Positions 52,563 through 60,600 of a stretch of DNA of 64,000 nucleotides are shown piece after piece. Below the pieces are notes generated by a model. The model was not told where the DNA came from. It searched no databases and saw nothing but the letters and a program-made list of their open reading frames with translations. The position numbers were made by a program, and so were the translations under genes. The DNA comes from UBA4636 sp963650915 (GTDB lineage Bacteria; Bacillota; Clostridia; Christensenellales; Borkfalkiaceae): NCBI GenBank assembly GCA_963650915.1, contig CAVJMJ010000005.1, forward strand, positions 29,095-93,094. Reading direction: 5' to 3'. Within the stretch, counting starts at the first letter, position 1. Each line of letters opens with the position of its first letter.

Positions 52563-52649
52563 GCCACGATATTATAAATAGATTCTTAAACGGACACATG
52601 CAATATAATTATAACTACACAACATATAAATACTCGCACCGCCACGCAA

Positions 52650-52694
52650 TAAAAAAATGCCGTTAACGGGCTTATAGGCGGGTTTACGGCATTA
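52650..52694 (-). terminator. Terminator copy 2 downstream of the SSB-like gene
   Basis: About 42 identical bases to copy 1, 134 bp away, with T7 on the leftward side. The rest of the 52390-52798 gap is AT-rich and shows nothing else. Confidence 0.75.
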
Positions 52695-52798
52695 AAATCG
52701 TTTTAATAAATCACACAAAGCTTTTAGACAATACCATTTAAGAAATTCCTTTTAGGCAACACCATTTAGGCAATGTCTTTAAAATTGCTTTTTTAAAA

Positions 52799-53488
52799 TC
52801 AGATGATGTCTTTTAAAAAATCTTCTTCCTTTTCGTTGGATAAACCGAATTCGGCGTCGAGGTCGAATTTATCGACGTTTTCGTAAGCGGCAATCTTACT
52901 TACGGATACCTCGTAAGCGGTAAGCGTTTTCACTTCGGTTTCGCTCACCTTCTTTTGGTATTCCCTGCTTTGGATTCTGCCAGCAACGCATACTCTTTCG
53001 CCGACGGGAATGTTTTTAACGAATCTTGCGTTTCTTCCCCAAGCGATGCACGGAATATAATCGGACTTGTTATAAGCACGGTTTACGGCAATCAAAAGGT
53101 CGGCGATTTCACGGCTAAACGGCGTGGTGCGGAAGTTGGGTTGCTTGCAAACGTAGCCCGACAAAACGATGCTGTTAGGGCTCTTCATGGTATTATAATC
53201 GACGACTTCCCTTACGAAAACGGTGAGGAACAATTTGCTTTTGCCGTCGACGATTTTATTGTAACTGCGGAATTGCCCGATTATGGCAACTTTTTTACCC
53301 TGCTCGAAAAAGTCTTCCATCAATCTTTCGGATACGGTAACGGGAATAACGTCTGCCTGACCGGACAAACGCTCAACCGCAATGTCGGTTTCGTAAAAAC
53401 CTTCCCCGTAAACTTCGTGAGAAAAACGCTTTTCGCTTACTACTTTTCCTTTCAAGAAAACTTTGTTGTTTTGTTGTTCGTTACTCAT
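52799..53488 (-). CDS. Single-stranded-DNA-binding-like protein with two OB folds
   Basis: 229 residues arranged as two OB domains (about 8-103 and 108-205). The second matches primary SSB/PriB-type sequence (SIVLSGYVCKQPNFRTTPFSREIADLLIAVNRAYNKSDYIPCIAWGRNARFVKNIPVGERVCVAGRIQSREYQ). The first is diverged (NNKVFLKGKVVSEKRFSHEVYGEGFYETDIAVERLSG). The C-terminus EEDFLKDII is acidic and hydrophobic but lacks the usual DDIPF tip. Such tandem-OB proteins occur in clostridia beside a canonical SSB. Two tandem terminators follow. Confidence 0.82.
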   Translation of the reverse strand: MSNEQQNNKVFLKGKVVSEKRFSHEVYGEGFYETDIAVERLSGQADVIPVTVSERLMEDFFEQGKKVAIIGQFRSYNKIVDGKSKLFLTVFVREVVDYNTMKSPNSIVLSGYVCKQPNFRTTPFSREIADLLIAVNRAYNKSDYIPCIAWGRNARFVKNIPVGERVCVAGRIQSREYQKKVSETEVKTLTAYEVSVSKIAAYENVDKFDLDAEFGLSNEKEEDFLKDII

Positions 53489-53595
53489 AATATTACTCCT
53501 TAGGTTTATAATATTCTTTATAATTTAGTAGGACACGGCGTTTTGAACCGCCGAACGTTTATTTTTACGGCACTTTTTTTTGTGCCGAACGTTTT

Positions 53596-54381
53596 TTATA
53601 TCGGTATTTGTTCGCCATCTGCCCTTATTATATATTTTTCGGTGTAAATAAGTTTGGAAATCGGCACAAATTCATATCCGCAATTTTTTGCCGTCGAAAA
53701 AATCATCGGAAGTGCTTTTGATGTATTAAGCCCGTTATTGTGGCATAAAATTATCGAACCCGACTTTATTCTTTTTAAAACGCGTGAGGCTATCTCGTTT
53801 GCCGAAAGGTTCTTCCAGTCAAGACTGTCAACGTCCCACTGTACGGTAAAAAGTCCGTTTTTTTCGGCGACCGATATCACGGTATCGTTATATTCGCCGA
53901 AGGGCGCACGAAAAAGTTTTACTTTACTTTCGGTAATCTTTTCTATCGCCGATACCGAAGATTTAAGTTCTAAATCGATTGCGACTTCACCTAACTTTGC
54001 CATATGGCTATGCGTTGCGCTGTGCGTGCCTATTTCGTGACCGCCGTCGACTATTTTTTTGACGTAATCGGGATATTTGTTTACCCAAAATTCCACGGCA
54101 AAAAAGGTGCATTTGACGTTGAAATCTTCCATCACCTTTAAAAGCTCGTCGGTGTAATCGACACCCCAAGCGCAATCGAAAGATATCGCTATTTTTTTAT
54201 CTTCCCTTTTCACCCTGTATATCGGAAGTTTTTTAGTCGTTTTACTAGACAAAACGGCGTAAAAATCGACACCGCCCGATATCGCGCACGAAATTATTAT
54301 TACGGTGCACAAAGTTATGACGAGAAGGTATTTAAATCCGCCCGTTGTTTTAAGAATTCTTTTTCCGAATTCCGCAATCAT
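53596..54381 (-). CDS. Polysaccharide deacetylase, PdaB-like (sporulation type)
   Basis: 261 residues: N-terminal membrane segment (about 17-38, YLLVITLCTVIIISCAISGGVDF), then a NodB-type deacetylase domain (about 60-245) outside the membrane. Motifs: ISFDCAWGVDYTDELL (catalytic Asp region; the second Asp of the usual DDG is replaced), GTHSATHSHM with the metal histidines, RAPFGEYNDTV, WDVDSLDWKN and ILCHNNG. This is the PdaB/YlxY pattern, acting on spore or cell-wall glycan. Lies next to spoIIID, divergent from it, which fits a sporulation role. Confidence 0.85.
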   Translation of the reverse strand: MIAEFGKRILKTTGGFKYLLVITLCTVIIISCAISGGVDFYAVLSSKTTKKLPIYRVKREDKKIAISFDCAWGVDYTDELLKVMEDFNVKCTFFAVEFWVNKYPDYVKKIVDGGHEIGTHSATHSHMAKLGEVAIDLELKSSVSAIEKITESKVKLFRAPFGEYNDTVISVAEKNGLFTVQWDVDSLDWKNLSANEIASRVLKRIKSGSIILCHNNGLNTSKALPMIFSTAKNCGYEFVPISKLIYTEKYIIRADGEQIPI

Positions 54382-54573
54382 ATTACCATACCCGTTTTAA
54401 AATTTTTTGTTTTTTTTAGTCGAATTGTGTGAATTTTTACCGAATACGAAAGTCTTTTAAAAAAATCTTTCGTCGATATAAATTATTTCGGCTATTTTTA
54501 AAATAGAACGAACGGTAAAAAATCTGTAATATATCGCCGAATTTTTACATACATAATATCGGAAAGGATAACG

Positions 54574-54840
54574 ATGAGTTCCGATATACGAGAAAGAATA
54601 TTGCTCGAAGCAAATTACGTTATAGATAACGGCGCGACGGTGAGAAAAACCGCAGAAAAGTTCGGCGTTTCAAAATCGACCGTTCATAAAGACGTTTCGG
54701 TAAAACTTTATTACATCGACCACACCCTTTACGTAAAGGTCAGAAAAATTTTGAACTATAACCTTTCGTTAAGGCACATCAGAGGCGGTATCGCCACCAA
54801 AAACAAATATTTGAATATAAAACCGAAAAATACCCGATAA
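54574..54840 (+). CDS. spoIIID: Sporulation transcription regulator SpoIIID
   Basis: 88-residue DNA-binding protein that adjusts the mother-cell sigma-E programme. The sequence MSSDIRERILLEANYVIDNGATVRKTAEKFGVSKSTVHKDVSVKL with the helix-turn-helix TVRKTAEKFGVSKSTVHKDV is characteristic, followed by YYVKVRKILNYNLSLRHIRGG-type C-terminal helices. Full length. AGGA sits 8 bases upstream. The gap 54841-55039 holds GGGC(T/A)AAA words and no gene. Confidence 0.96.
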   Translation: MSSDIRERILLEANYVIDNGATVRKTAEKFGVSKSTVHKDVSVKLYYIDHTLYVKVRKILNYNLSLRHIRGGIATKNKYLNIKPKNTR

Positions 54841-55039
54841 ACTCGCAAGGAAATTCCTTAAAAAACAAACCGTTTTAAAAACGCTTAAAACGGTGAAAAG
54901 GTGCGTGCAAAAGCGGGCTTAAAGATGTGCTAAAAGGAGGCAAAAACGGGCGAAAATACGCTTAAAATTGGGCAAAGTGAGGCTTAAACACACTTAAAAT
55001 TCAGCAAAAACGGGCTAAAAAAATCAATAAAACCATACG

Positions 55040-55072
55040 AAAAAAGAACGGCGAAAAACCGTTCTTTTTTTT
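55040..55072 (-). terminator. rplS terminator
   Basis: AAAAAAGAACGG / CCGTTCTTTTTT, loop CGAAAAA (55052-55058). The T run is read leftward past rplS. Confidence 0.88.
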
Positions 55073-55082
55073 AAGAATTAAC

Positions 55083-55427
55083 TTAGATGATTTCTTTAAC
55101 TTTAGCCGCTTTACCGGTTCTTCCGCGCAAGTAATAGAGTTTAGCACGTCTGACTTTACCTTTACGAACGACTTCGATGCGGTCGATCTTGGGGCTGTGA
55201 ACGGGGAACGTTCTTTCAACGCCGATACCGAACGACAAACGTCTTACGGTAAAGGTTTCGCTGATACCGCCGTGGCGTTTAGCGATAACGATTCCTTCAA
55301 AAGCCTGCAATCTTTCTCTCGTACCTTCGACAACTTTTACGTATACCCTTACGGTATCACCGATGTTGTATTGGGGAACTTCAGCTTTCAGATTCTCTTT
55401 GTTAATCTGTTCGATTATGCCTTCCAT
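55083..55427 (-). CDS. rplS: 50S ribosomal protein L19
   Basis: Large-subunit protein at the 30S-50S interface. From the ATG at 55427, with AGGAGG ten bases upstream, 114 residues: MEGIIEQINKENLKAEVPQYNIGDTVRVYVKVVEGTRERLQAFEGIVIAKR and GVERTFPVHSPKIDRIEVVRKGKVRRAKLYYLRGRTGKAAKVKEI. The longer frame to 55466 is not needed. The usual rimM and trmD neighbours are absent. Confidence 0.97.
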   Translation of the reverse strand: MEGIIEQINKENLKAEVPQYNIGDTVRVYVKVVEGTRERLQAFEGIVIAKRHGGISETFTVRRLSFGIGVERTFPVHSPKIDRIEVVRKGKVRRAKLYYLRGRTGKAAKVKEII

Positions 55428-55501
55428 AGTTTGGCAACCTCCTAAAACATAATACCAAGTGTTCATTGCCTGAATACAAGAGGACCACCGGGCCGATAAT
55501 T

Positions 55502-55530
55502 AGTTTATCATATAGCAAATTTTGTTGCAA
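55502..55530 (-). promoter_or_regulatory. rplS promoter and leader
   Basis: Leftward -35 TTGCAA (55525-55530), 17-bp spacer, -10 TAAACT (55502-55507) preceded by TGA. It leaves a leader of about 68 bases (55428-55495) with a weak ATTCA-GGCAA-TGAA hairpin. This could be an L19-type autoregulatory leader, which I cannot confirm. Confidence 0.55.
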
Positions 55531-55539
55531 GCGTTTTTA

Positions 55540-56051
55540 CGCCGTTTTTTAAATTTTTGACCTTCTTTGTGTCGCTTTTTTTGTAAAAATCGCCGATATA
55601 GCCGTTTTTGCGATACACCCCTGCCCTTTTTTACGGCGAACTCTCTGCTTTTTTATGGCGCAATCTCTGTTTTTTTATGATATGCCTGCCTTTTTTTACG
55701 GCGCAATCGCATTGCAAGTGGTTGCTTTTTTGCAATACGCCCCGAATTTTTTATTTTAAAAACGGTTTAAGCAAGTTGCCACGGTTTGTCAACAAAAAAG
55801 GAATAAAATCGGGTACTCGTTTTACCGAAAAAGGAATAAAATCGGGTAGTCGGCATCAAAAAATTAATTATTTATTAAACGAAAAACTATAAATTTTACG
55901 GCTAAAATCTAAAATTCGCAATCAAAAAAGATTACCGAAATTAAAAATTAACCCTATAAAATTACAAGCAAAATCAGTCGAAAAACCTATAAATTACAAT
56001 AAAAAATACGATAAAAATTAAAAAACGGACTTTTTAACGATAGGAGGATTT
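55540..56051. other. Gap before the recombinase
   Basis: Repeated words only: TTTTTTACGGCG(A/C)A and TATGGCGCAATC at 55600-55730, and two copies of AAAAAGGAATAAAATCGGGTA at about 55797 and 55830. From 55860 the strand is AT-rich. No promoter is evident for the recombinase. Confidence 0.55.
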
Positions 56052-56978
56052 ATGAAATACGAAAATTGGCTTAATGAATGGCTTACTAACTACATAAAAC
56101 CGTCGAGCAAACGGCGAACTTACGAGCAATATTCAAAGGCTGTAAAGATACATATTTTGCCGAATTTAGGCGACTTAAAGCTACGGGATATAACGCCGTA
56201 TATTTTGCAAAAATTTATTAGCGGTTTAACCGAAAACGGAAACAAGCGCACGGGCAAAGGGTTATCCCCCAACTACGTAAAAACGATATTGTCGATCGTT
56301 CAGAATTCGCTAAAAACGGCGCAACGTATCGGCTATTTAAAGGAGTATTCGGCAAACGAAATAAAACGCCCCAAGCCGAAAGAAAAGCAGGTTGAATGTT
56401 TTACTCTTTATGAGCAAAAAAAGATAGAAAAAGCAGTGCTTGACGCCAAAAAAGATAAATACCGCGGAATTATTTTGTGCCTGTATACGGGGCTTCGCAT
56501 CGGGGAACTTCTTGCCCTTAAATGGAGGGACATTGATTTTGAAAAAGGCATTTTATTCGTTACCAAAACTTGCCGTGACGGAAACGAAAACGGTAAACAC
56601 GTGCGTTTTCTCGACACGCCCAAAACGGAAAATTCAAGGCGGAAAATCCCCTTGCCCAAAACCCTTATTAAAATGCTGAAAGAAATGAAAAGAAAAAGCA
56701 AATGCGAATTCATTATTGCCAACGGAAAAAAGCCCGTTTTCGTCCGCAGTTACCAACGAACTTTCGAGTTATTGCTTAAAAAACTCGAGCTAAAGCACAA
56801 AGGGTTTCACTCGCTACGCCACACCTTTGCCACTCGCGCCTTGGAATGTGGGATGGACGTAAAAACTCTGTCGGAAATTCTCGGACACAAAAATGCAACT
56901 ATAACGTTAAATCGTTATGTACATTCGCTGTGGGAACATAAGTCGGAAATGATGAATAAACTCGGCAAATTATTGTAA
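56052..56978 (+). CDS. Tyrosine recombinase/integrase
   Basis: 308-residue site-specific recombinase. N-terminal core-binding (SAM-like) domain (about 1-95: WLNEWLTNYIKPSSKRRTYEQYSKAVKIHILPNLGDLKLRDITP). Catalytic domain (about 110-305) with Arg in LYTGLRIGELLALKWRDID, Lys in the beta-hairpin (FVTKTCRD..), HSLRHTFATRALECGMD (His-x-x-Arg), LGHKNATITLNRYVH (His and the nucleophile Tyr). All five key residues present, so probably active. Perfect AGGAGG. It lacks an arm-binding domain of the Tn916 type. Its last codons begin a 67-bp tandem array, and an inverted-repeat-bounded promoter lies next: a plausible phase-variation invertase. Confidence 0.92.
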   Translation: MKYENWLNEWLTNYIKPSSKRRTYEQYSKAVKIHILPNLGDLKLRDITPYILQKFISGLTENGNKRTGKGLSPNYVKTILSIVQNSLKTAQRIGYLKEYSANEIKRPKPKEKQVECFTLYEQKKIEKAVLDAKKDKYRGIILCLYTGLRIGELLALKWRDIDFEKGILFVTKTCRDGNENGKHVRFLDTPKTENSRRKIPLPKTLIKMLKEMKRKSKCEFIIANGKKPVFVRSYQRTFELLLKKLELKHKGFHSLRHTFATRALECGMDVKTLSEILGHKNATITLNRYVHSLWEHKSEMMNKLGKLL

Positions 56979-57351
56979 ATTTGCCGAACGATAAAACGAT
57001 AAAATTTTAGAAAAATAAAACGCTATAAAGAACAAAATGTTGTAAATTTGCCGACCGAATAAATGGTAAAATTTTAGAAAAATAAAACGCTATAAAGAAC
57101 AAAATGTTGTAAATTTGCCGACCGAATAAATGGTAAAATTTTAGAAAAATAAAACGCTATAAAGAACAAAATGTTGTAAATTTGCCGACCGAATAAATGG
57201 TAAAATTTTAGAAAAATAAAACGCTATAAAGAACAAAATGTTGTAAATTTGCCGACCGAATAAACGGCAAAATTTTAGAAAAATAAAACGCTATAAAGAA
57301 CAAAATTTTGTAAATTTGGCGGACGATAAAACGGCAAAATTTTAGAAAAAA
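56973..57351. repeat. 67-bp tandem array, five full and one partial copy
   Basis: Units at 56973-57039, 57040-57106, 57107-57173, 57174-57240, 57241-57307 and a partial one to about 57351. Each starts TTGTAAATTTGCCGACCGAA and ends AAGAACAAAATG. Copies 2-4 are identical. The first begins in the penultimate codon of the recombinase, so the stop codon is part of the repeat. No variable spacers, so it is not a CRISPR. Confidence 0.97.
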
Positions 57352-57364
57352 CGGTACAAAAAAA

Positions 57365-57562
57365 TGTGCACCTATTATTCTGATAGATGCACATTCTTGG
57401 ATATATTATAATTTATACATTCCTTTTAGTCAACTAATATAACGAAAAAAATGATAAAATTATAATGGATTAACGATGATATCATTATAAATTACATCCT
57501 TCTTACACTTTTTTGTGACCTTTTAAGACAATTTGTGCATCTATCAGAATATTTAATGTACA
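57365..57562. promoter_or_regulatory. Invertible promoter segment (OFF orientation as sequenced)
   Basis: A perfect 18-bp inverted repeat, 57376-57393 and 57534-57551. The left site has two near-palindromic 11-bp arms, TGTGCACCTAT and ATAGATGCACA, around a 7-bp spacer TATTCTG. The right site has TGTGCATCTAT, spacer CAGAATA (the exact reverse complement) and a weaker arm TTTAATGTACA: the layout of tyrosine-recombinase crossover sites. Between them a leftward promoter TTGACT (57428-57433) - 17 bp - TATAAT (57405-57410) points away from the lipoprotein gene. Inverted, it would start transcription near 57529, about 90 bp before that gene. Confidence 0.85.
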
Positions 57563-57601
57563 TTCCGGAGCATTGTAGGTGCATTAAAATTTTACGCCGA
57601 T

Positions 57602-57607
57602 AGGAGG
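57602..57607 (+). promoter_or_regulatory. Ribosome site of the BspA-like gene
   Basis: AGGAGG, 10 bases before the ATG at 57618. The context CGATAGGAGGAT is shared with the recombinase gene. Confidence 0.85.
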
Positions 57608-57617
57608 ATGATTTCGG

Positions 57618-60600
57618 ATGAAAAAATTTACTCTTTTGACTTTATGTTTAGTCTTTTTGCTATCGCTATCGATTTTCGCAGTCGGTTGCGGTAACAACAA
57701 CGATAAAACTCAGGATACTCATACCCATTCTTATGTGGAAACAGTTGTATCGCCTACTTGTACCACGGGCGGATATACTCTGCACAAATGCGAATGCGGA
57801 GAGGAATATAAAGACAACATAACTTCCGCGCTCGACCACGCTATGAGTGAGTGGAAAATAGTCAAACAACCCACCGAGACAGGGCAAGGCTTAAAAACAA
57901 GAAAATGCACCCGCAGCGGTTGTACGTATACGGAAAGCGAAAATATACCGAAACTTACTCATACCCATTCTTATAAGGAAACAGTTGTATCGCCTACTTG
58001 TACCACGGGCGGATATACTCTGCACAAATGCGAATGCGGAGAGGAATATAAAGACAACATAACTTCCGCGCTCGACCACGCTATGAGTGAGTGGAAAATA
58101 GTCAAACAACCCACCGAGACAGGGCAAGGCTTAAAAACAAGAAAATGCACCCGCAGCGGTTGTACGTATACGGAAAGCGAAAATATACCGAAACTTACTC
58201 ATACCCATTCTTATAAGGAAACAGTTGTATCGCCTACTTGTACCACGGGCGGATATACTCTGCACAAATGCGAATGCGGAGAGGAATATAAAGATAACAC
58301 AACTTCCGCGCTCGACCACGCTATGAGCGAGTGGGGAATAGTCAAACAACCCACCGAGACAGAGCAAGGCTTAAAAACAAGAAAATGCACCCGTAGCGGT
58401 TGTACGTATACGGAAAGCGAAAATATACCGAAACTTACTCATACCCACAGATTCACGGAACAAATAGTTACCGGAGAATATTTGGCTACGGCGGCAACTT
58501 GTACAGAAAAAGCAGCCTATTACTATTCCTGCGCCTGCGGTGAAAAAGGCTCGGAAACTTTCGAGTATGGAGAATATGGCAATCATACCTATGCACCCGA
58601 ATGGTCAAGTGATAAATCAAGACATTGGCATGTATCTACCTGTATTCATAACGTAAGGAAGGATGAGGAGTCGCATAACTTTGTAAACAATATATGTACG
58701 ACATGCCAATATGACAGAACCATAAAGATTTCAAGTATTACATTAAACAAAACCGAATTATCTATTAGCGTTGGTGACTCGATAGATCTTGTCGCTACAA
58801 TATTGCCTGAGGACGCAACCGACAAAACGGTAGTATGGACAAGTTCTTCACCTACCGTTGCTACCGTCGAAAACGGAAAGATTACCGCTATTGCGAAAGG
58901 TTCGACGATAATTACCGCAACAGCGGGAGAATTATCCGCGACATGTTCTTTAGATGTAGAAAACTTTTTATTTGCTCCTGTAGGCAACAATTATTCCGTA
59001 ACTGCTTACATAGGAAATGAGAGCGTAGTTGAAGTACCGGCGAAGCATAACGGGAAAACCGTTACAATGATAGGCGAACGCGCGTTTTACGATTGTTCGC
59101 AGATAAACGAAGTGGTTTTGCCAAATACTATTAAAGAAATCGGCACTGAAGCATTCGGTTATTGTACTTCGCTCACTAAAATAGAAATTGCCGCTTGTAC
59201 GAGATTAAAAGATAAAGCGTTTATAGGTTGTACGGCTTTAGCCGAAATTTATTTTCCCGACGGGCTTGTTTCTATCGGAACGTCTCCGTTTACGGAATGC
59301 TCTTCGCTTGTTAAAATAACGATTGAATCGGGAACTGTATCAAACAGTGTATTCGCCGGGAATAAATACGTAAAAGAAATCGTTTTAGGTTCGGGGGTTA
59401 CGGAAATTGCGCAAAACGCATTCCAAGGATGTTCTTCACTGGACCGTCTTACGATTCCTCGCGTAGATGAAAATAACAGGTTTAACAACTATTATTTCGG
59501 TGTTCCGACGTATAAGTATACGATGTCCGGCTCCGGTTCGGATAATTTATATCCCGAAGGTGGTAAAGCCTATACTTATAAAGATTCAAATGGAGTATCA
59601 TATGTTTTCAATATTCCGTTAGACGGAACAAACTGGTACTATGACGGCAAAGGTGTTACGTATAACGGTTTATATTACACTTATAAGGATGAACCGATAA
59701 CCGTAAATTCTTGGCAGAATTGGTATGAGGCTACGGTTGGCGTTAGTTATAAAAAACCAAAGACGTGGACGGCAAATTTTTACTATACGCCCGATACGTC
59801 GCTGAAGACTTTGATTATAACGGATCAAACTATCTCCGTATATAACGAAGTTTTTACGGGACTCGGTTGTAAATTAGAAATAAAACAAAAATTCCCTATA
59901 AAATCCGTTACTCTCGTCGGCGATAGTAAAGTATATCTTAATGAATTCGACTTCGACAATTATTTATTAAAAGTAACTTATACCGATGGTTTTGCCGAAA
60001 ATTTTCCATTCGATGTTAAATATCTTAAAAATGATTTAGACGACTTTCAAACAGAAGGCAAAAAAACATTGCTTATCAATTATGGCGGAGTCGACGGAGA
60101 ATTTAAGGTAACATTGATAGGAATTTTTTCAGACGTCTTTTTTGAGGATAAGATTTTCGTTGCGGACGGCACTCCAAAAAAGCTTGAGGTCAAAGGTGCG
60201 CCCGAAGGTACCGTTATATCTTATAAAAATAATGAACAAACGCAAGTCGGGGAATACACTGTTATCGCAACGCTAACCAACGAATGTTACGAAACAAAGA
60301 GTTTTACCGCAACTTTGAAAATAAGACAAGAAAAATATAATATCGTCTATATGCTTGGCAACGTTGCAACGAACGATAATCCGAACTGCTATTATTACGG
60401 GCAGACCTTAACGTTGAATAATCCGTTAAGTAAATGCGGCGAATTCGTTGCTTGGTATACCGACAAAAATTATAATAATTTGTTTACGGAAATTACCACA
60501 ACTACTTACGGAGATTTAACGTTATACGCAAAATGGTCTGAATATTACAATGTGTTGGGTAATTGCATCACAGGTTTAACTGAAACAGGTAAAAAATTAA

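Noticed and set aside
56052..56978. The recombinase as the integrase of the phage-like module
   Set aside because: Lies about 8 kb away beyond trmO, SSB-like, pdaB-like, spoIIID and rplS on mixed strands; no matching attachment repeats at the module ends were found. It fits the adjacent invertible promoter better.
56973..57351. 67-bp array as a CRISPR
   Set aside because: The units are contiguous and near-identical, with no unique spacers, no short palindromic repeat and no cas genes.
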